The notes below the pieces were generated by a model. The model was not told the origin of the DNA. It did no database searches and was given only the letters and a program-made list of their open reading frames with translations. A program made the translations under genes and the position numbers. Positions 25,371 through 38,247 of a stretch of 64,000 nucleotides of DNA are shown piece after piece. The DNA is from Phascolomyces articulosus (taxonomy: Eukaryota > Mucoromycota > Mucoromycetes > Mucorales > Lichtheimiaceae). The stretch spans positions 868,001 through 932,000 of the forward strand of contig JAIXMP010000017.1 of the NCBI GenBank assembly GCA_025677815.1, read 5' to 3'. Each line of letters starts with the position of its first letter. The stretch's first letter is position 1.

Positions 25371-26750
25371 TTAAGTAGTAGGTGTAAAGGTAGTAGTAAC
25401 ACCAGCAGTAGAAAACATATGAGGTTCATCTTGTTTCAACCGTTTTAATATTCTGACAGAATAACAAATAGTAAATACAGAAATCAAGGCACCAATGGTT
25501 CCCCAGGTTGCACTACTTGCAATGACCACCGTGTCAATATCAAATGAGAAAATATAAAATAGTTTTAATCCAAATTCCAGTTCAAGTAGGACAATGTCAA
25601 TCGCCGTCAGAAGACGAATATGTAGTTGACAAAAACGAGAGTTTCTCCAATAAAACAAAATTCTTGGTTGTAATGCGACTATCTCTTCTTCTACTTCATC
25701 ATCATCATTGAATTTTTCTTGATCGTCATTCTTTTCATTTATCTTCTTCCTTTCCTTTCCCTTATGATCTTGTTTTTTCTGCTGGACGATATACACTGGT
25801 TTTAGTGGTACTAAATCTTTGGCAAGATAATACATGATTGGTTTTAATTCAAAGGATCCAATTCGAATAGGCAACAATGATAATGCACATATTGCTCCTA
25901 CACCTGCTGTTCTATACACCCAAAAGCCCATGTATATTATATTTGAGATAATAGAACTTTTTCTACTCTTATATTATTTTTTACCAAATGTCATTTCCTT
26001 ACATACATTAATGATTCGCGCATGAGCATGAGTTTAGGATCGCCATTAGCAACAGCTAATATGATCGACACCAGAAAACCTAATAAAATTTAATTTGATA
26101 TATATATATATATATATTTGGTGTATGTGAAAATCACAAAAGATAATTATTATTATTATATTATTATTATTACCACATATAGATGCAATGCCGATAGTAT
26201 CTATATGTCTAAGAAATGTTGCTTGGATAAGAACTGAAATGATTGTTGGTGTACTGGAAAGAACCAAAGCCCATACGGGTGCCAAGTAAGGTTTAAGTAT
26301 ATAATACAAAAGTATAGGTGTGACAGCATTGACGACCACAATGTATGTAATTCGTCGCATAACAAGACATCGTTGTGCTTGTGCTGATAATAATGAAGCA
26401 TCATCATTATTATTCTCGTCGACATTGCTATTATTATCATGATCATCATTTTTGTTATCATTTTCAAGATGATGATAACGACTATCTATTCTATCATTCA
26501 TGTTCTTTTCTTTTTTGTCTTCATGATGACATTCTTCTTGTTGGGTCAATTTCTTCCTTTTAATATCCTTTTTTTGCTGGGTCTCATGTTGGTTTTGTTG
26601 AGAATGTTTTTGATCTTCATTATGACTATCCATATGTTTAAAAACTGGATTGAGCGATGGTGAACCAGTAACAATTGTTAATTTTTTAATATTCTTCCTT
26701 TTTTCCTGTCGCCGTTGCTGCCGTTGTTGCTGTTCTTTTCGATCCAACAT
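25371..26750 (-). CDS. Multipass membrane protein with long charged N-terminus
   Basis: Three exons (26174-26750, 26007-26079, 25371-25956) give 411 residues. The first 125 residues are Gln/Lys/His/Asp-rich, hydrophilic and probably disordered. Then hydrophobic segments occur at about 133-155 and 160-180, continuing through FLVSIILAVANGDPKLMLMRES and FWVYRTAGVGAICALSLLP. After a charged loop rich in Lys, Glu and Asp there are further hydrophobic stretches near the C-terminus. The pattern, with DPKLMLMRESL between helices and LKPIMYYLAKDL after them, resembles bacterial VC0807-type membrane proteins that also occur in fungi. That assignment is tentative, and the function of that family is not known to me. 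An AT/ATT repeat lies in the first intron. It lies 237 bp downstream of the glycosyltransferase start, in the same orientation. Confidence 0.75.
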
Positions 26751-27414
26751 TTGTTGTTATATGATAATGAAATATAAGAAAAAAATATCGAAAATCATAT
26801 AAGCAAAAGAAAATAAACGAAAAGGGGATTAAACATGAACGTTCTCGGTAAGGTAGTAAAAAAAAAAACATTTGTTATGTAGAATGGAATGTTCGCAGCC
26901 CAAAAGCTAATTTTTTATTATCTACATTACAACTATACAATAATAACAACAATACATATGAAAAAAAAATATGTTAATTGTCTACAATTATCATATGGTG
27001 TTGTTCATCAACGTTCTTTTTTATCAGCTCTTCTTTTATATACCAATCCATGGAATAAATCGGGTATCTGAATTGAATCATATATTATTTTTTTCGGATG
27101 GACGGTAAAATCATTTAACCGTATTCTTTTTCTCTTCTAAAATGGATACGTACTTTTCTTTTTTATTCCATGCATAAATACAACAAAACAAATCAAAACA
27201 AAACGACATCATTTCTTTATACAAATAGAGAGAGAGAAAAAAGTAAAATATGGAAATATACAAATGATAATGAATACTCTTATCGAAAGATGATTATGGA
27301 TGGGGTTGTTATAAAAAGGCAAGGGGTGGTGGTGGGAGAGAAGGGGTCACATAAAAGACGGATGATGTGGATGAATGGATGAATAATTGTTGTTCATTGG
27401 TAATAATAACAATA

Positions 27415-27452
<38 letters not shown>

Positions 27453-27499
27453 AGTAGTAGTGGTAATAGGATATAATTATTTACAAATATTTTCTTTGC
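26751..27499. other. Intergenic with GAT trinucleotide repeat
   Basis: No gene is seen. It contains a perfect GAT/ATG trinucleotide run at about 27416-27451, followed by GTA repeats. The frames present are short and repeat-driven. Confidence 0.6.
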
Positions 27500-27985
27500 T
27501 CAAAACATGACCACTCGCACGTTATCATTGAATGTTACAGATTTTCTTATTGTTGTTGGCTTATTATTATTTGTATCGTCTAAAGACTTCTTCGTGGCCC
27601 TTTCACATAGTAGTGATGACGATGGTGATGTCCACATGATGTCTGTCATGGTTAATGGGAATGTCGGTGAACGACGCCGTCGGCGTTGGCTCCGTTTACT
27701 AATAGTATCATTATCAATGCTACTGTTGTTTATCTGCCCATCATTACCATCACCATTAGAAATAGTTTTGGTAATAGCAGTAGTAGTAGAAGTAGTATTT
27801 GTTGGGGTTGTTGAAAAATTATTTTTTGTTGTTGATTGTGCTGGTAAACAAGCATTCAATAAATCAAGTATATCTTGATCAAGTTGTGCATCTTGTCTAC
27901 TTCGTTCTTGAATAACTGCGTCATGACGATCATAATAATGATAATGTTCTTTTCGTAATGGATCGTGTCGTTGATGTTGTGTCAT
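27500..27985 (-). CDS. Small hydrophilic protein with C-terminal RVxF-like motif
   Basis: A single-exon frame of 161 residues. I do not recognise the family. The N-terminus is His/Tyr/Arg-rich, and the middle is a Thr/Ser/Asn-rich linker. Residues about 100-112 are basic (KRSQRRRRRSP), suggesting a nuclear targeting signal or phosphorylation region. The C-terminus reads RKSVTFNDNVRVVMF. KSVTF (148-152) fits the [RK]-x-V-x-F docking motif for protein phosphatase 1, and KSVTFxDxV is a frequent form of it. A role as a PP1-binding regulator is inference from this motif only. The opposite-strand frame of 123 codons is a shadow of this one. Confidence 0.6.
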   Translation of the reverse strand: MTQHQRHDPLRKEHYHYYDRHDAVIQERSRQDAQLDQDILDLLNACLPAQSTTKNNFSTTPTNTTSTTTAITKTISNGDGNDGQINNSSIDNDTISKRSQRRRRRSPTFPLTMTDIMWTSPSSSLLCERATKKSLDDTNNNKPTTIRKSVTFNDNVRVVMF

Positions 27986-30900
27986 GGATTGAAAAAAGAA
28001 AAAATGAAATAAGCGAGAAAGAAAGAGGTAAAAATAAAATTGAAAGAGAAAAAACTAAATATAAAAAGTAACGAATTGTAAGGGAAATGGCGGGTTCTAT
28101 TTAACCTGTGCACCTTTTTTTTATGTAATACTTAAGTAATAAAACTATCTTTAATGTTGTGTGCTTCTTGAAAGTCTCGGAAAACTACGCCGGAATAAGT
28201 TGTTGTTGTAAAAAAAAAAGGGCGCAGCGGTTCGGTTCTTTTTTGATTCAAATCCAACGTTTCTTTAGTTTCTTTTTGTTGGATATGCGCAGCTTCTTCT
28301 GTCCAATGCTGACATTTGTTTATATTTATACTTTCTATATACGAGCATCTTCAAGAAAATGATGGAAGAAAAAATGTATATTTTTTTTATCATTCCAACA
28401 TGAGGTCATTGATTGTAAACTCTATTTTTTTTTATATTTTTTCGGAGCTAATTCCAATGGATGACAAGTGGTGGGTGAGCGAGAGTGTTATAAAAAGGAA
28501 AATCTATCGTCACTATGATTTCCTGTTGTTTGACACCTTTTATTTATTATAATTCTCATCCACATATCGTCGTCATCACCTAATTATCATTGAATACTCA
28601 CGATATAAACAATAAGTAAATTCTCCTTTTGGTCATCTCAAACTTGACAATGCATTAATTATTATTAGACAACATTCTTGATGATGATTGAATAGAACTT
28701 TTTATTATGAATTAGAGTATCATCTTCAACTTGATAATATTTGATCCTAAATCCCTTTCAGTTCATATTTGTGTGGGATTTGTTGTGTTTATTTCTTTCT
28801 TAAAAAATATTTTATTTATCCAAAAAAAATATTAGATTACACAAAAAAAAAGCCCATTTTTTCTTTTGAATAATCAGTTAGTGTAACCACTAAAACGTTT
28901 TATTCTCTCACTCACACATACATTTTTTTAAAGAAAGAAATACATGACTATTTATAAAATGTACATTGATGTTAGTATATTAATTTATAATGAGTGAACA
29001 AAATATACTTGATGGAATGTCATGCACGATCGAATCGGAATCAATGATTCCAAGAATCAGTGGTTTCAGTGAATGAGGGAATAGTATGTTACGAAAAAAC
29101 TAATTTTTTATTGAATCTACCAAGGAACTGGTACTAAAACTCGGTTGTCAATTCAATTGGAAGGAAATTTTGTTTTTTTGATTATCTCTGTAACGGGAGT
29201 TACCTTTTTCGTATTGACGATTATATTGTGTCCTATTTTTATTACTGAAATTCTTTTATTATTTAATTGATAATAACCTTCTTTTTACGGCAAAGAGCGT
29301 AGTAATGTTTGTATATGCTACTAAAGTAAAAGAAAGAAATGACATCATCATTTATTAGTGATAATTGGTATAGTTGTCGAGACTAATACAATAGTGTAAA
29401 AAGAAAAGAATCTGGACTGATGTTGCGCTATGGGATTTTTCCTTATTGGTATGGTGTTATAAATGGGTATTAATCGAAAAAATAATCAATAATAATAATG
29501 TAGCACCTTGTTGCCAATTGATAACCAACCAATGATTGGATTTGACAAACGGAACAGCAATTTTGGATAAATTGTATATAAATGATCAAAATTATGCACA
29601 CGCATAGACTTTTTTTCATATCACCTTTTTCTCTCGTCTTACATACGTAACAAACGAAAATATTACATCCTCTTTCATCAGCTGTAACAACGACCTAGAA
29701 TCCATTTCGCTGGCTCTAAAAATTGACATACCCGTCATTTCCTCCCAATTTAAGCATGTGATTTTTTTATTAGTTGTAGTAAATATAACTAATGTAATAA
29801 TACATCGAGCTACTGTGCAATCTTATGTTTCTTATCGCCGCTTTGTATAAAACATACCGGATTTTCCGTAATGTGTGCTTAGTACCGTAGAATAATGTGC
29901 TCGTAATACATAAATAATCGATATGAATATGTTGCTTTATCGCACAGGGTTAAACTTCATTATGTTCTGCATATTATTTATGAAAACGCATTTAACATCA
30001 TTAATAATTGATAAATTAACCAATGTATATATCATTTTGTTACTAAAGAAGTTAATGGACATTATTCTTATAGTAAATGTAAATCATTTTATTATATATC
30101 ATCCTTTGCTCCTTACTAATACAAAAAATGGCGTAATATCAGTTCATGCATAATAATCTTGAATGAAACTAAATATCTTTATCTATTTCTAGTGCCACAA
30201 CCACCTATATGTGCTAAATTACTTCAATATTATATATTGTAATCTCTTGGAATGAGTCTCTTCATTTTTTCTAAGTACAACATTGGATATTAAATAGCTT
30301 GATCGTATATTGTATACTACTCTGCAATCATTATAATAATAATTCATATTGGATATCTATATATAAACAAATGAAAAGATTCATCACAAGGAAAGAAAAA
30401 CTATTACTGATGATAGCACCATGCTTACTTAAAAGCAAAAAAGTGTTTTATTATACTTGATGTGAATGGTTTATAGTACTTCACTCATATCTAAAAGATT
30501 GTTTTTAGACCATATACGTACGAATTATAAAATGTTTTCCCGATCAGTGATAGTCCAGTTGTTATACTTATACCAAGTGGGACACCATTGATTGATCATA
30601 TGTTGTATACTTTTTAAATATTATTATTGAATAGGTATTTATAATTTATCATTTCATCATTAATATTGTTATTATCTTCTTGGCAAACATGAAGTTTATG
30701 CAACACAGCCAGGAAATCCCACTGACTTGTCTCAAATGGGAGATTATGATTTTCAGAGACACGTCATTGATAATATTCCTGTACAATGAACATCCACTTA
30801 TTTTACACACATTCAATGCAATGATACTATTAATTCAAAAGCAGTATGCACCCCTTTGTTGCATATACATAACTTTTCGTGAAAATCTCACTGTTGCGCG

Positions 30901-31391
30901 CAAAAACCTGTGGCCATAACACGGAAGAAGAAACGTCCGCATTACCAAATATTATAAATATAACATGCGAACTAAAACGCACATAGGATAGGTAAATATC
31001 CTTTCAATAAATTGTAATAGCTCTGGGCGAGCGTTATAACTTATATAAATTACGAGACTGTATCAAGTGGTAATTTTGACAGTTTTAAAATTGAGTATGC
31101 GAAAATGGAGGATCTGTTGCATTAATAAGGTAAGATCGTGGAAAAAAAAGTTAAAGTCAACGGAAGATCGACCGAGAAAAACGCCATTATGAATAAATAG
31201 AAGCGAAATATTGATATAGATTCAAACTTTTAGTGCATAGAAGGGTGTTTACTAATTTTGATATATGTTCCACAGGATGATGTGGTCATCCTTTTATAAA
31301 TTGCGTCTTTTTATGTAATTTCTTTTTTTTTTACCCCTTCTTTCATTTCCATTTCTTTCTTTTTTTGTCTCACCATTACTCACAAATAAAA
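27986..31391. other. Intergenic, no gene seen
   Basis: About 3.4 kb of AT-rich DNA without a supported coding frame. Frames of 60-80 codons exist (for example at 28159-28552, 29923-30153 and 30680-30919), but they are made of A/T-rich codons and share no motif with known families. The final 120 bases are the T-rich leader and core promoter of the hydrolase at 31392. Confidence 0.55.
31295..31300 (+). promoter_or_regulatory. Putative TATA box of hydrolase copy 3
   Basis: TATAAA, 92 nt before the ATG at 31392, followed by a pyrimidine-rich stretch typical of fungal transcription start regions. In DNA this AT-rich the match alone is weak evidence. Confidence 0.3.
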
Positions 31392-32651
31392 ATGGTTCAA
31401 CCTAACGTTATGCTCGACCCAGTCTACGCTGCTTATTGCAAACAAGCAAAATTAGCACCTAAACCTACGAATGATATCCATACTCTTGAACAAATTCGAA
31501 AAGCAGCTGACGAACGAATCAAATCTTTGAATATACCGTTACCAAATGTAATTGAACAAGAAAAAACAATTATTCAAAATAATAGGACGGTTCAATTAAC
31601 TTTGTTTCGACCTCCACGAACGGAAAATGATATACTCCCGGTGGTTCTATTTTATCATGGTGGTGGCATGGTATTTGGGTCCAAATATACTCACGCCAAG
31701 CCAATGCGTGATGTAAGTCTTTTTTTTTAACTTATTTGATAAAATAAAACAGATTCTCGATTTGCGTGCCTTTTTTTTCATGCCTAGTTTGCTTATTAAA
31801 ATGTATAAAAAAAGATTTGTGTGAGAAATCATGTGGTCGTTGTTTATGTTGAATATTCACTTGCCCCTGCAGCAAAATGTCCGACAATTCATGAAGAGTG
31901 TTATGCAGCATTATCTTGGATCGTTGAACATGGTGATTCTATCATGGTCGATACAAACAAAATAGCAGTGGCAGGTGATAGTGCTGGTGGTAATATTTCA
32001 GCTGTAATGCCATGTACGTTATCTCGAAAGAATAAAGAAATGAAATATACGTGCGTTATATTCTATAATAACAATAATCTTCTTTTTTAAAGTAATGGCA
32101 AAAGAGCGTGACCTTCCTAATGCAATTAAAACACAAATACTACTCTATCCAAGAACAGCAGTAACACGCGATCATTATCCATCTTTCCAAATATTTGGCA
32201 ATGGTGATTATGGCTATTCAGCAGAAGAAAATCGATTTTTTGTTCAAGCTTATTCAAATGGAAAAGATAAGACGATCATTGGACATCCTGCAGTGGCTAC
32301 CCAAGAACAAATGAAAGGCCTTCCATCAGCATTAGTTTTTATCGCAGAAGCAGATATTTTACGTGATGAAGGTGAAGCTTATATACGACAGTTGATGAGC
32401 GCTGGCGTATCTGTTACTGCTGTCCGTGTCCTTGCTGCAAGTATGATTTTTTTTATCATTTTACTTTTCTTTGTCATTTGTATGAAGGATCTTACTAATT
32501 ATTTCCTTCTTACTACTGTTTTTTTTTTTTGCATTAAAACAATAACCTAGTTCATGCTTATATTACTATTCCAGTTGAGACTCCAGCTTATTTACAAACG
32601 ATGGGAATGATAACTACTCATTTGAGAAAAGTGTTTGGGAAAATACAATAG
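31392..32651 (+). CDS. HSL-type alpha/beta-hydrolase (esterase/lipase), copy 3
   Basis: Four exons (31392-31712, 31815-32013, 32093-32440, 32551-32651) give 322 residues. The ATG at 31392 (AAAAATGG context) is used. The family motifs are complete: HGGG at 89-92, GDSAGG with Ser163, EADILRDEG with Asp261 and IHAY with His291. The residue after the His is Ala rather than the Gly of the other copies. Compared with copies 1 and 2 the intron just before HGGG is missing, so exon 1 runs through the oxyanion loop. The second exon (199 nt) and last exon (101 nt) match copy 2 in length, showing common descent. It lies 17 kb from copies 1 and 2 with unrelated genes between. Substrate unknown. Confidence 0.9.
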
Positions 32652-35600
32652 GATATTATTAAAGTTTCTTTCCCATGGTGCATGGACCACTTAATCGACA
32701 AAAAAGCAAATCTTGTAATAGATATGTAGCATTATAACCCGATCATATCTTATTTTTCAACAACAATAATAAAATATTATAACCATATACTAATGCATAA
32801 TTTTATTATTTTAAACAGTAGCAAAATAGACATATTAGTTTATAACTTTATGTATCCAATACCTGTCACACGCCATCCTTTCTAATATCCCAACTGCTAT
32901 AATCATCAATCAACCACTTGAATATATATTATTTTCTACCTCGCCATTAATGTATAGAACAAAACAGAACGCGATTTTATGCTCATATGGCCCTGGAATG
33001 CCCTGTCAAAGTATGTGGATAGGAAATTGCCATATATGGTATCTAATACCATTTTGCGCTGAAATGCAAAGTCGTCTATATTTCAGAGGAAACGAGCTAT
33101 CACAACAAACTATAAACTGTTTTACGCAGGTTTCATCCAACATTCACCGTTTGTAGATTATGGAAGCTTGAAGCGCAAATTATTAATGTCATGGTTGGTA
33201 ATGAGAAAGCTACAAAAGACAATTAGCAATCAATTCAGTCAATCATACTTTTTATCGTTTTGGATTCCATTAGAGAGCCGGATCATCCAGGCTGTATATC
33301 TATGGTCCAATTTTACAAGAAATATGATTTAATTAATAGCCTAGTGCTGAAAAGCTCAATCAGCTGTGGTAACTACCAACCTTTTATTTTGGCTATGGGG
33401 CCGACTGTGACAAACATAAATGCGCTACATGGTTCCAAATATAAAATGAAGTGGATTATCGTATGCGCGCTGCATTTCACAAAATGATGAGGTGTGCAGG
33501 TATATTTCTAATGGTATGAAATCACAATATATTTTTTATAAAAATCTATGAAATATATGATATAAATATTACTTATCGATTGTGTTAATTGAAGCATCGA
33601 AGAAATATATATTATATACCTACACTTCATCATCATCTATTTTATTAAACACCACATGCGCTGAAGTGCGCGAGTTGTGTAAAATACAGCGAGCGTACTA
33701 ATTCCTATTATTTAATTTCTTACTTTTTTCATTTGCCATTATCCAATCGTATATGTATATATTATAAATAGAGAAAGGGTGTAATAAGGAAATGGTTTTA
33801 AGATCTATACATATAAAAAACAAAAAGATACGTATCTATTGACTCTTTCTAAGTATTGTATATAAAACGGTTGATGATGGAAAAAACTATAGGCAGGGGG
33901 TGTAAAATAATAAACGAAGTGAAAAAATATCATAGCAGCACCGTTAATAGTAGTATTTATATGCACTACTGCTCATGAAATAATACCTTTAGAAACCTTA
34001 ATGTAGTAAATAATGGACAGCCACATCTTTTTGAATTTCATTTCAAAAACAAAAAACAAAAAAAAAAGAACGCGCACTGTCACTGGAATTACATCAAGGA
34101 CAAATCAGCCAAATGTAATTATTATTATTAAATACCATGCATACATGAATGTGCATGTTTTAAGCATAGAATATTAGGCGCAAATATGTGAGTGACCAAC
34201 AAAAGATCACTCACAATTGACCAATTATAATAACATTGTAAAGATATCGTACATATTTCAAATGGTTGGCTATAAACATGTCTACGTTAGCGAGTAAGGG
34301 GCAATAACACTACCTTCTATTCTTTGATATATGCCGTATACCAATACAATATGAAAAAACTTTTATGCTCTATATATCTTTGTGCCTTGGCTCTGGACAA
34401 TATCTACTAGTATGCTTATCAATCGTGTTTTTTTGATTGATAAGATTGAGCAATATTTGTTATTATCCATCATGACATGATAGCTTCACTTTTTTTTTCT
34501 TTTATCTTTTGTCTGATAATAATACTTACATGTGTATGTCGGGTACTACCTACAGGTACATTATCAGCTACCTAGTAGAAGAGTGAATGCCACTTATTAA
34601 AAAGAATACTGTTTTTAGATCTTATAATGTCAACATTATAATAAGATCTTGTGTATAATAAAAAAGGGAAGGCTCAGATAATAATTGATGAATTCGTAAA
34701 AATAATCCACATAAATAAAATGTTGTGTAATAAAGATAATAGATAATAATGAAACTACAGAGGAGAAGCAATATAACCATTTTCTATCATGTTCTTGATT
34801 GACGGTAAAGAAATAAAAAATATGTAACTTGTTAATTAAGCATTTTCATGATGATGATGATGAGCGATGATAGTTGGTGTTATTGGTGATAGTGCCGGGT
34901 CCCATATAATTTAAACTTATCAATAAAAAAAAAGATACTAATACCCTAATATCTTTAAAGGAGAAGTGTTATCATTTTTTTTAACGAGTTTTATTCCAAG
35001 ATATAATAATATGCTTATAATTACTTTTTATAAATTATCAAAATTAAAGAAGCCTTTTCTCCTTTTATGCCCCTAAAACGTGCTGTGTTCATGCGGCGTT
35101 GTCGTATACTACCAGTACTACTTGTTATCTATCTAAAAATACTGTAGTTATAAAGAAGAGGGCAAGCTGGCGATCTGCATAATCTCAAAATTATCCAAAA
35201 ACGGGAGTCCATGCAATATGATAACGCTAATGCACGAGATTTTTTTTTTATGGAGCTGTAATAAGTGTATTACCATTTTAACATTGAATTAAGTTGATGA
35301 TCCCTTCATTTACATCATAAACGTTATTAACTACCAATAAATAAATATGTGAAGGCTCTACCCTGTACACTCTTCTCCGCTTCAAAATGATTGCGTATGC
35401 GCTTTTTTTAACAAGTTGCATCTTCGTTATCATCTTTCCTTTATCCAATAACTCCTTTTGAAGGTTAAAAAAGATAACCCTTTTTGAAAATTACAGCTTC
35501 TTGGCGAAAATAATAATAGCAGCCCAATCCTTTTCTTCCTTATATTTTATCCATTATTTACTTTACACTTCTATAAGGTCTGATAAAATATAAAATAGAT

Positions 35601-37226
35601 AATATCGCCAAAATAGGAAGACTATTTCCTTTTTCGTTCTGATAATCGTTCACTTTTTATATTACCTCTTCTTTTTTCAAAGAAAGAGGAGGCAATGATG
35701 TATGTTGTGGAGAGAATTTAGGAGGAAAAAGACGACTCGGGACTATGCATAGATTCCCATGGTCTATGGGATGATGTAAAAAGAAAAACTATAACCATGA
35801 TATATGTGTGACCTTATTATAAAGATTATAAAAATGTTTTCATGGAAACGAAGGAAGAGAAGTCGATAAGATAATTCTTTCCTTTTTCTTGACATACACT
35901 TATACCAAACAGTCAGTCTTTTTACCAAAAATAACAAATCAAATGATCTTGTTTATAATCTGATTCCGGTTATCAGTATTACAAGTTCGAATTTTATATA
36001 TAACGTCAGTTTTTTTTTTGTTGCTTGCTGTTTGTTGTTTATAACTATATATATATATATATATATACAAGATGCATTATTGGTTTTGTGTGAGCTTTGC
36101 ATATGAGAGTGTGCTTATATTTTTATCCTCCCCAAAAAAAGAACCAATCTCTGTATGTTGCTGAGTAAAATTCAATGAGTTGGTAGATTCCATTAAAGTA
36201 GTAGTATCTATTGTTCAAAATGGCATGACTTCTTTAGTATTCCTTTTAAGAAAAAAAAATAAAACTACAATTATCATGAGTATAATCCTAATGGTATACT
36301 TTAAATAAAAGAAAGAACAACAAGAACATTACATACGATAAATCGCATCGTATGTTTATAAAGCAAACGAAAAAAAAAAGATATTTAGATGCGGAAGATC
36401 AATAATTAAGATAAAGATAAGAGAAAAAAAAAATTGATAAGAAATTTCAAAATTGAACGTAATGCCTGTCACACACAGAGCATTTCCAAAAACAATTACT
36501 CCGAACTTAATCAAATGTCAATCAGTAAAACCATTTTCAATTGTTGAAAATCCAACATTTTCTACCTATTACAGTTTATTAACGTCTGTCTGAAACATTA
36601 TATATCTAAGAAACAATATACTTTTAATAAATCATCAGATGTAAATAGTTTCATTAGATAAGCTAGTAGCAGTTACTATATCAACATCCTCTCGACTATA
36701 AGTAATAGAATACGAAGAATCAATATTAACATTTTATATAAATACGTACAGTTCGTTATACTTGACAAATCAATAAAATCCTGGGATAAAGACTATTACT
36801 TTTTCTATCCGTTTAAGCCATTATCTTTAAAAAATACGTAAGAGAAGGTAGAACAATAGAGTTTAAAAATGCATAATTTTATCAGTATAAAGGAAAGTTT
36901 AGGCGATTACTCTGGTAAACCCGGGTTAAGACCTCGTCTGTTTCCTCAAAAAGAACAACATGGGTCACACAACCATGTTAAAGAAATGAAAGAAATATGA
37001 TATCACTGATGTATAAATGTATATAATTATCTTTTTGCGGGGTGTGTCTTCACAGGTATTCTTATTTTTTGTATAATATATATAGATAATGAAATATTGG
37101 TGGGGAATCCCGCTACTACATATCAGAATATGAAGTCTAATCATGGTTATATGCTTTTTGTCGTTACATGCGTGATATGAATGTGATACACAATAGATAT
37201 TATTAAACATTTTTAGCTAAGTCTCA
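32652..37226. other. Long intergenic region with one broken coding-like patch
   Basis: No intact gene is seen. Between about 32950 and 33520 the sequence is less AT-rich and has frames of 68 and 75 codons (32950-33156, 33260-33487) that are broken by stops in every phase. It could be a decayed gene or transposon, but I recognise no domain. The rest is AT-rich, with an AT run at 36045-36066. Confidence 0.5.
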
Positions 37227-37753
37227 TTATGAATATATATATCCATCATGGTAAGATAGAAAAAATGATCGAGTATGTTGATGATAAATTATAGAGTAAT
37301 ATACAAAGTGGAAGATCATCATCACCATCTCCATATTTGCTTCATCGTGATCACCTATAATAATAATACAGAATAATATGTGTGTAATGTCAATTATATC
37401 TTGAGAGATCAAAAATAAAATTTTACCTATTACTGGTGTGAGAATCTTATCATTTATCCCGAATGAGTGGCTATGCTTGATTTGTGAAGTTATTGAAGTG
37501 AAGATACACAGACACACACAACATAATACATATACTCACTCAAATCACACATGCACATCCACAAGCCCAAATGGAAAGGATCGGCTAGTTCCGCAGTGAA
37601 CAAACTCCGTTTTCGTGAATTTGCTTTTAATTGACGGCTTAAAACCGTGATTCGGAACCGGAGAGCAGAAAGCAATAATAATAAAACAATAGTTAAAGTT
37701 GACTGAATAAAATGTACATTCATAGAAGTATCTTCAGACAAATGAAACACCAT
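37227..37753 (-). CDS. Tentative small three-exon gene, N-terminal hydrophobic segment
   Basis: A splice-consistent model on the minus strand: 37536-37753, 37427-37470 and 37227-37354, with 65-nt and 72-nt introns (GTATAT and GTAAAA donors, ATAG acceptors). It would give 129 residues, or 119 if translation starts at the inner Met at 37723. The inner start puts a hydrophobic segment (TLTIVLLLLLSAL) at about residues 8-20, as in a signal anchor. A basic segment then follows (RQLKANSRKRSL). I recognise no family. The better base composition of exon 1 and frame retention over two introns support it. The short length and absence of any known motif count against it. Confidence 0.3.
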
Positions 37754-37786
37754 AATAATAAAAGAATGATCTTGTGGATAGATTAT

Positions 37787-37992
37787 TGATAATCGACAAG
37801 AGACTTAATGGAGGATCTTATCAATTTATTCTACAAAAGTATAAAAGGAAGGGGGAGGAAATAAGGCATAGGATTAATGATAATCTGAAAAAAAAAGCTT
37901 ATACAAAAGGAAAATATAAACCAATCAATGGATGCTGATAGCGTACTATCGGAGTCAATACATCTTTTGTCTTATCTGCCCGCATGCTTATC
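37787..37992 (+). promoter_or_regulatory. Cluster of GATA-factor motifs upstream of ammonium transporter
   Basis: Five WGATAA-type hexamers within about 200 bp: TGATAA at 37787-37792 and 37878-37883, and CTTATC (GATAAG on the other strand) at 37817-37822, 37971-37976 and 37987-37992. Fungal nitrogen-catabolite regulators of the AreA/NIT2/Gln3 type bind HGATAR sites, usually in clusters, upstream of ammonium permease genes. The distance to the start codon (450-660 nt) is reasonable. AT-rich DNA produces such hexamers by chance, so this is suggestive only. Confidence 0.35.
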
Positions 37993-38239
37993 TACTTCTG
38001 CCTTTCTTGGTAGCTAGACGATCCATTATATCCATACTGATGATGATTGTGATGCTCAAAAGGTTCCTTGTGCTTTTAACTTATTTGTTAAGCCCTTCAT
38101 TTTAAATCCTCTTTAACCTCCCCTTTCCATTTCTTCCTTGATTTCTTTATAAAGTTGCCTTGATATTTTGGTGCTTTCCTTCCTCTTTCTCTCCTCTTTT
38201 TTTTTTCTAGTCCCCCAACTTTTTTTTTTGTTCAATTTG

Positions 38240-38247
38240 TATATAAA
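38240..38247 (+). promoter_or_regulatory. TATA-like element of the ammonium transporter
   Basis: TATATAAA followed by CCCTAAAAC, about 200 nt before the ATG. It is the clearest TATA-like string in this pyrimidine-rich leader. Transcription start is unknown. Confidence 0.25.

Noticed and set aside
27416..27451. GAT repeat considered as a CRISPR-like or regulatory array
   Set aside because: It is a simple trinucleotide microsatellite without spacers.
27507..27878. Plus-strand frame of 123 codons opposite the 161-residue protein
   Set aside because: A hydrophobic, repeat-driven shadow. The minus-strand frame has the KSVTF motif and better composition.
30680..30919. 79-codon frame as a small gene
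   Set aside because: It starts at ATGGC-poor context, has no motif and no splice partner, and its composition equals that of the flanks.
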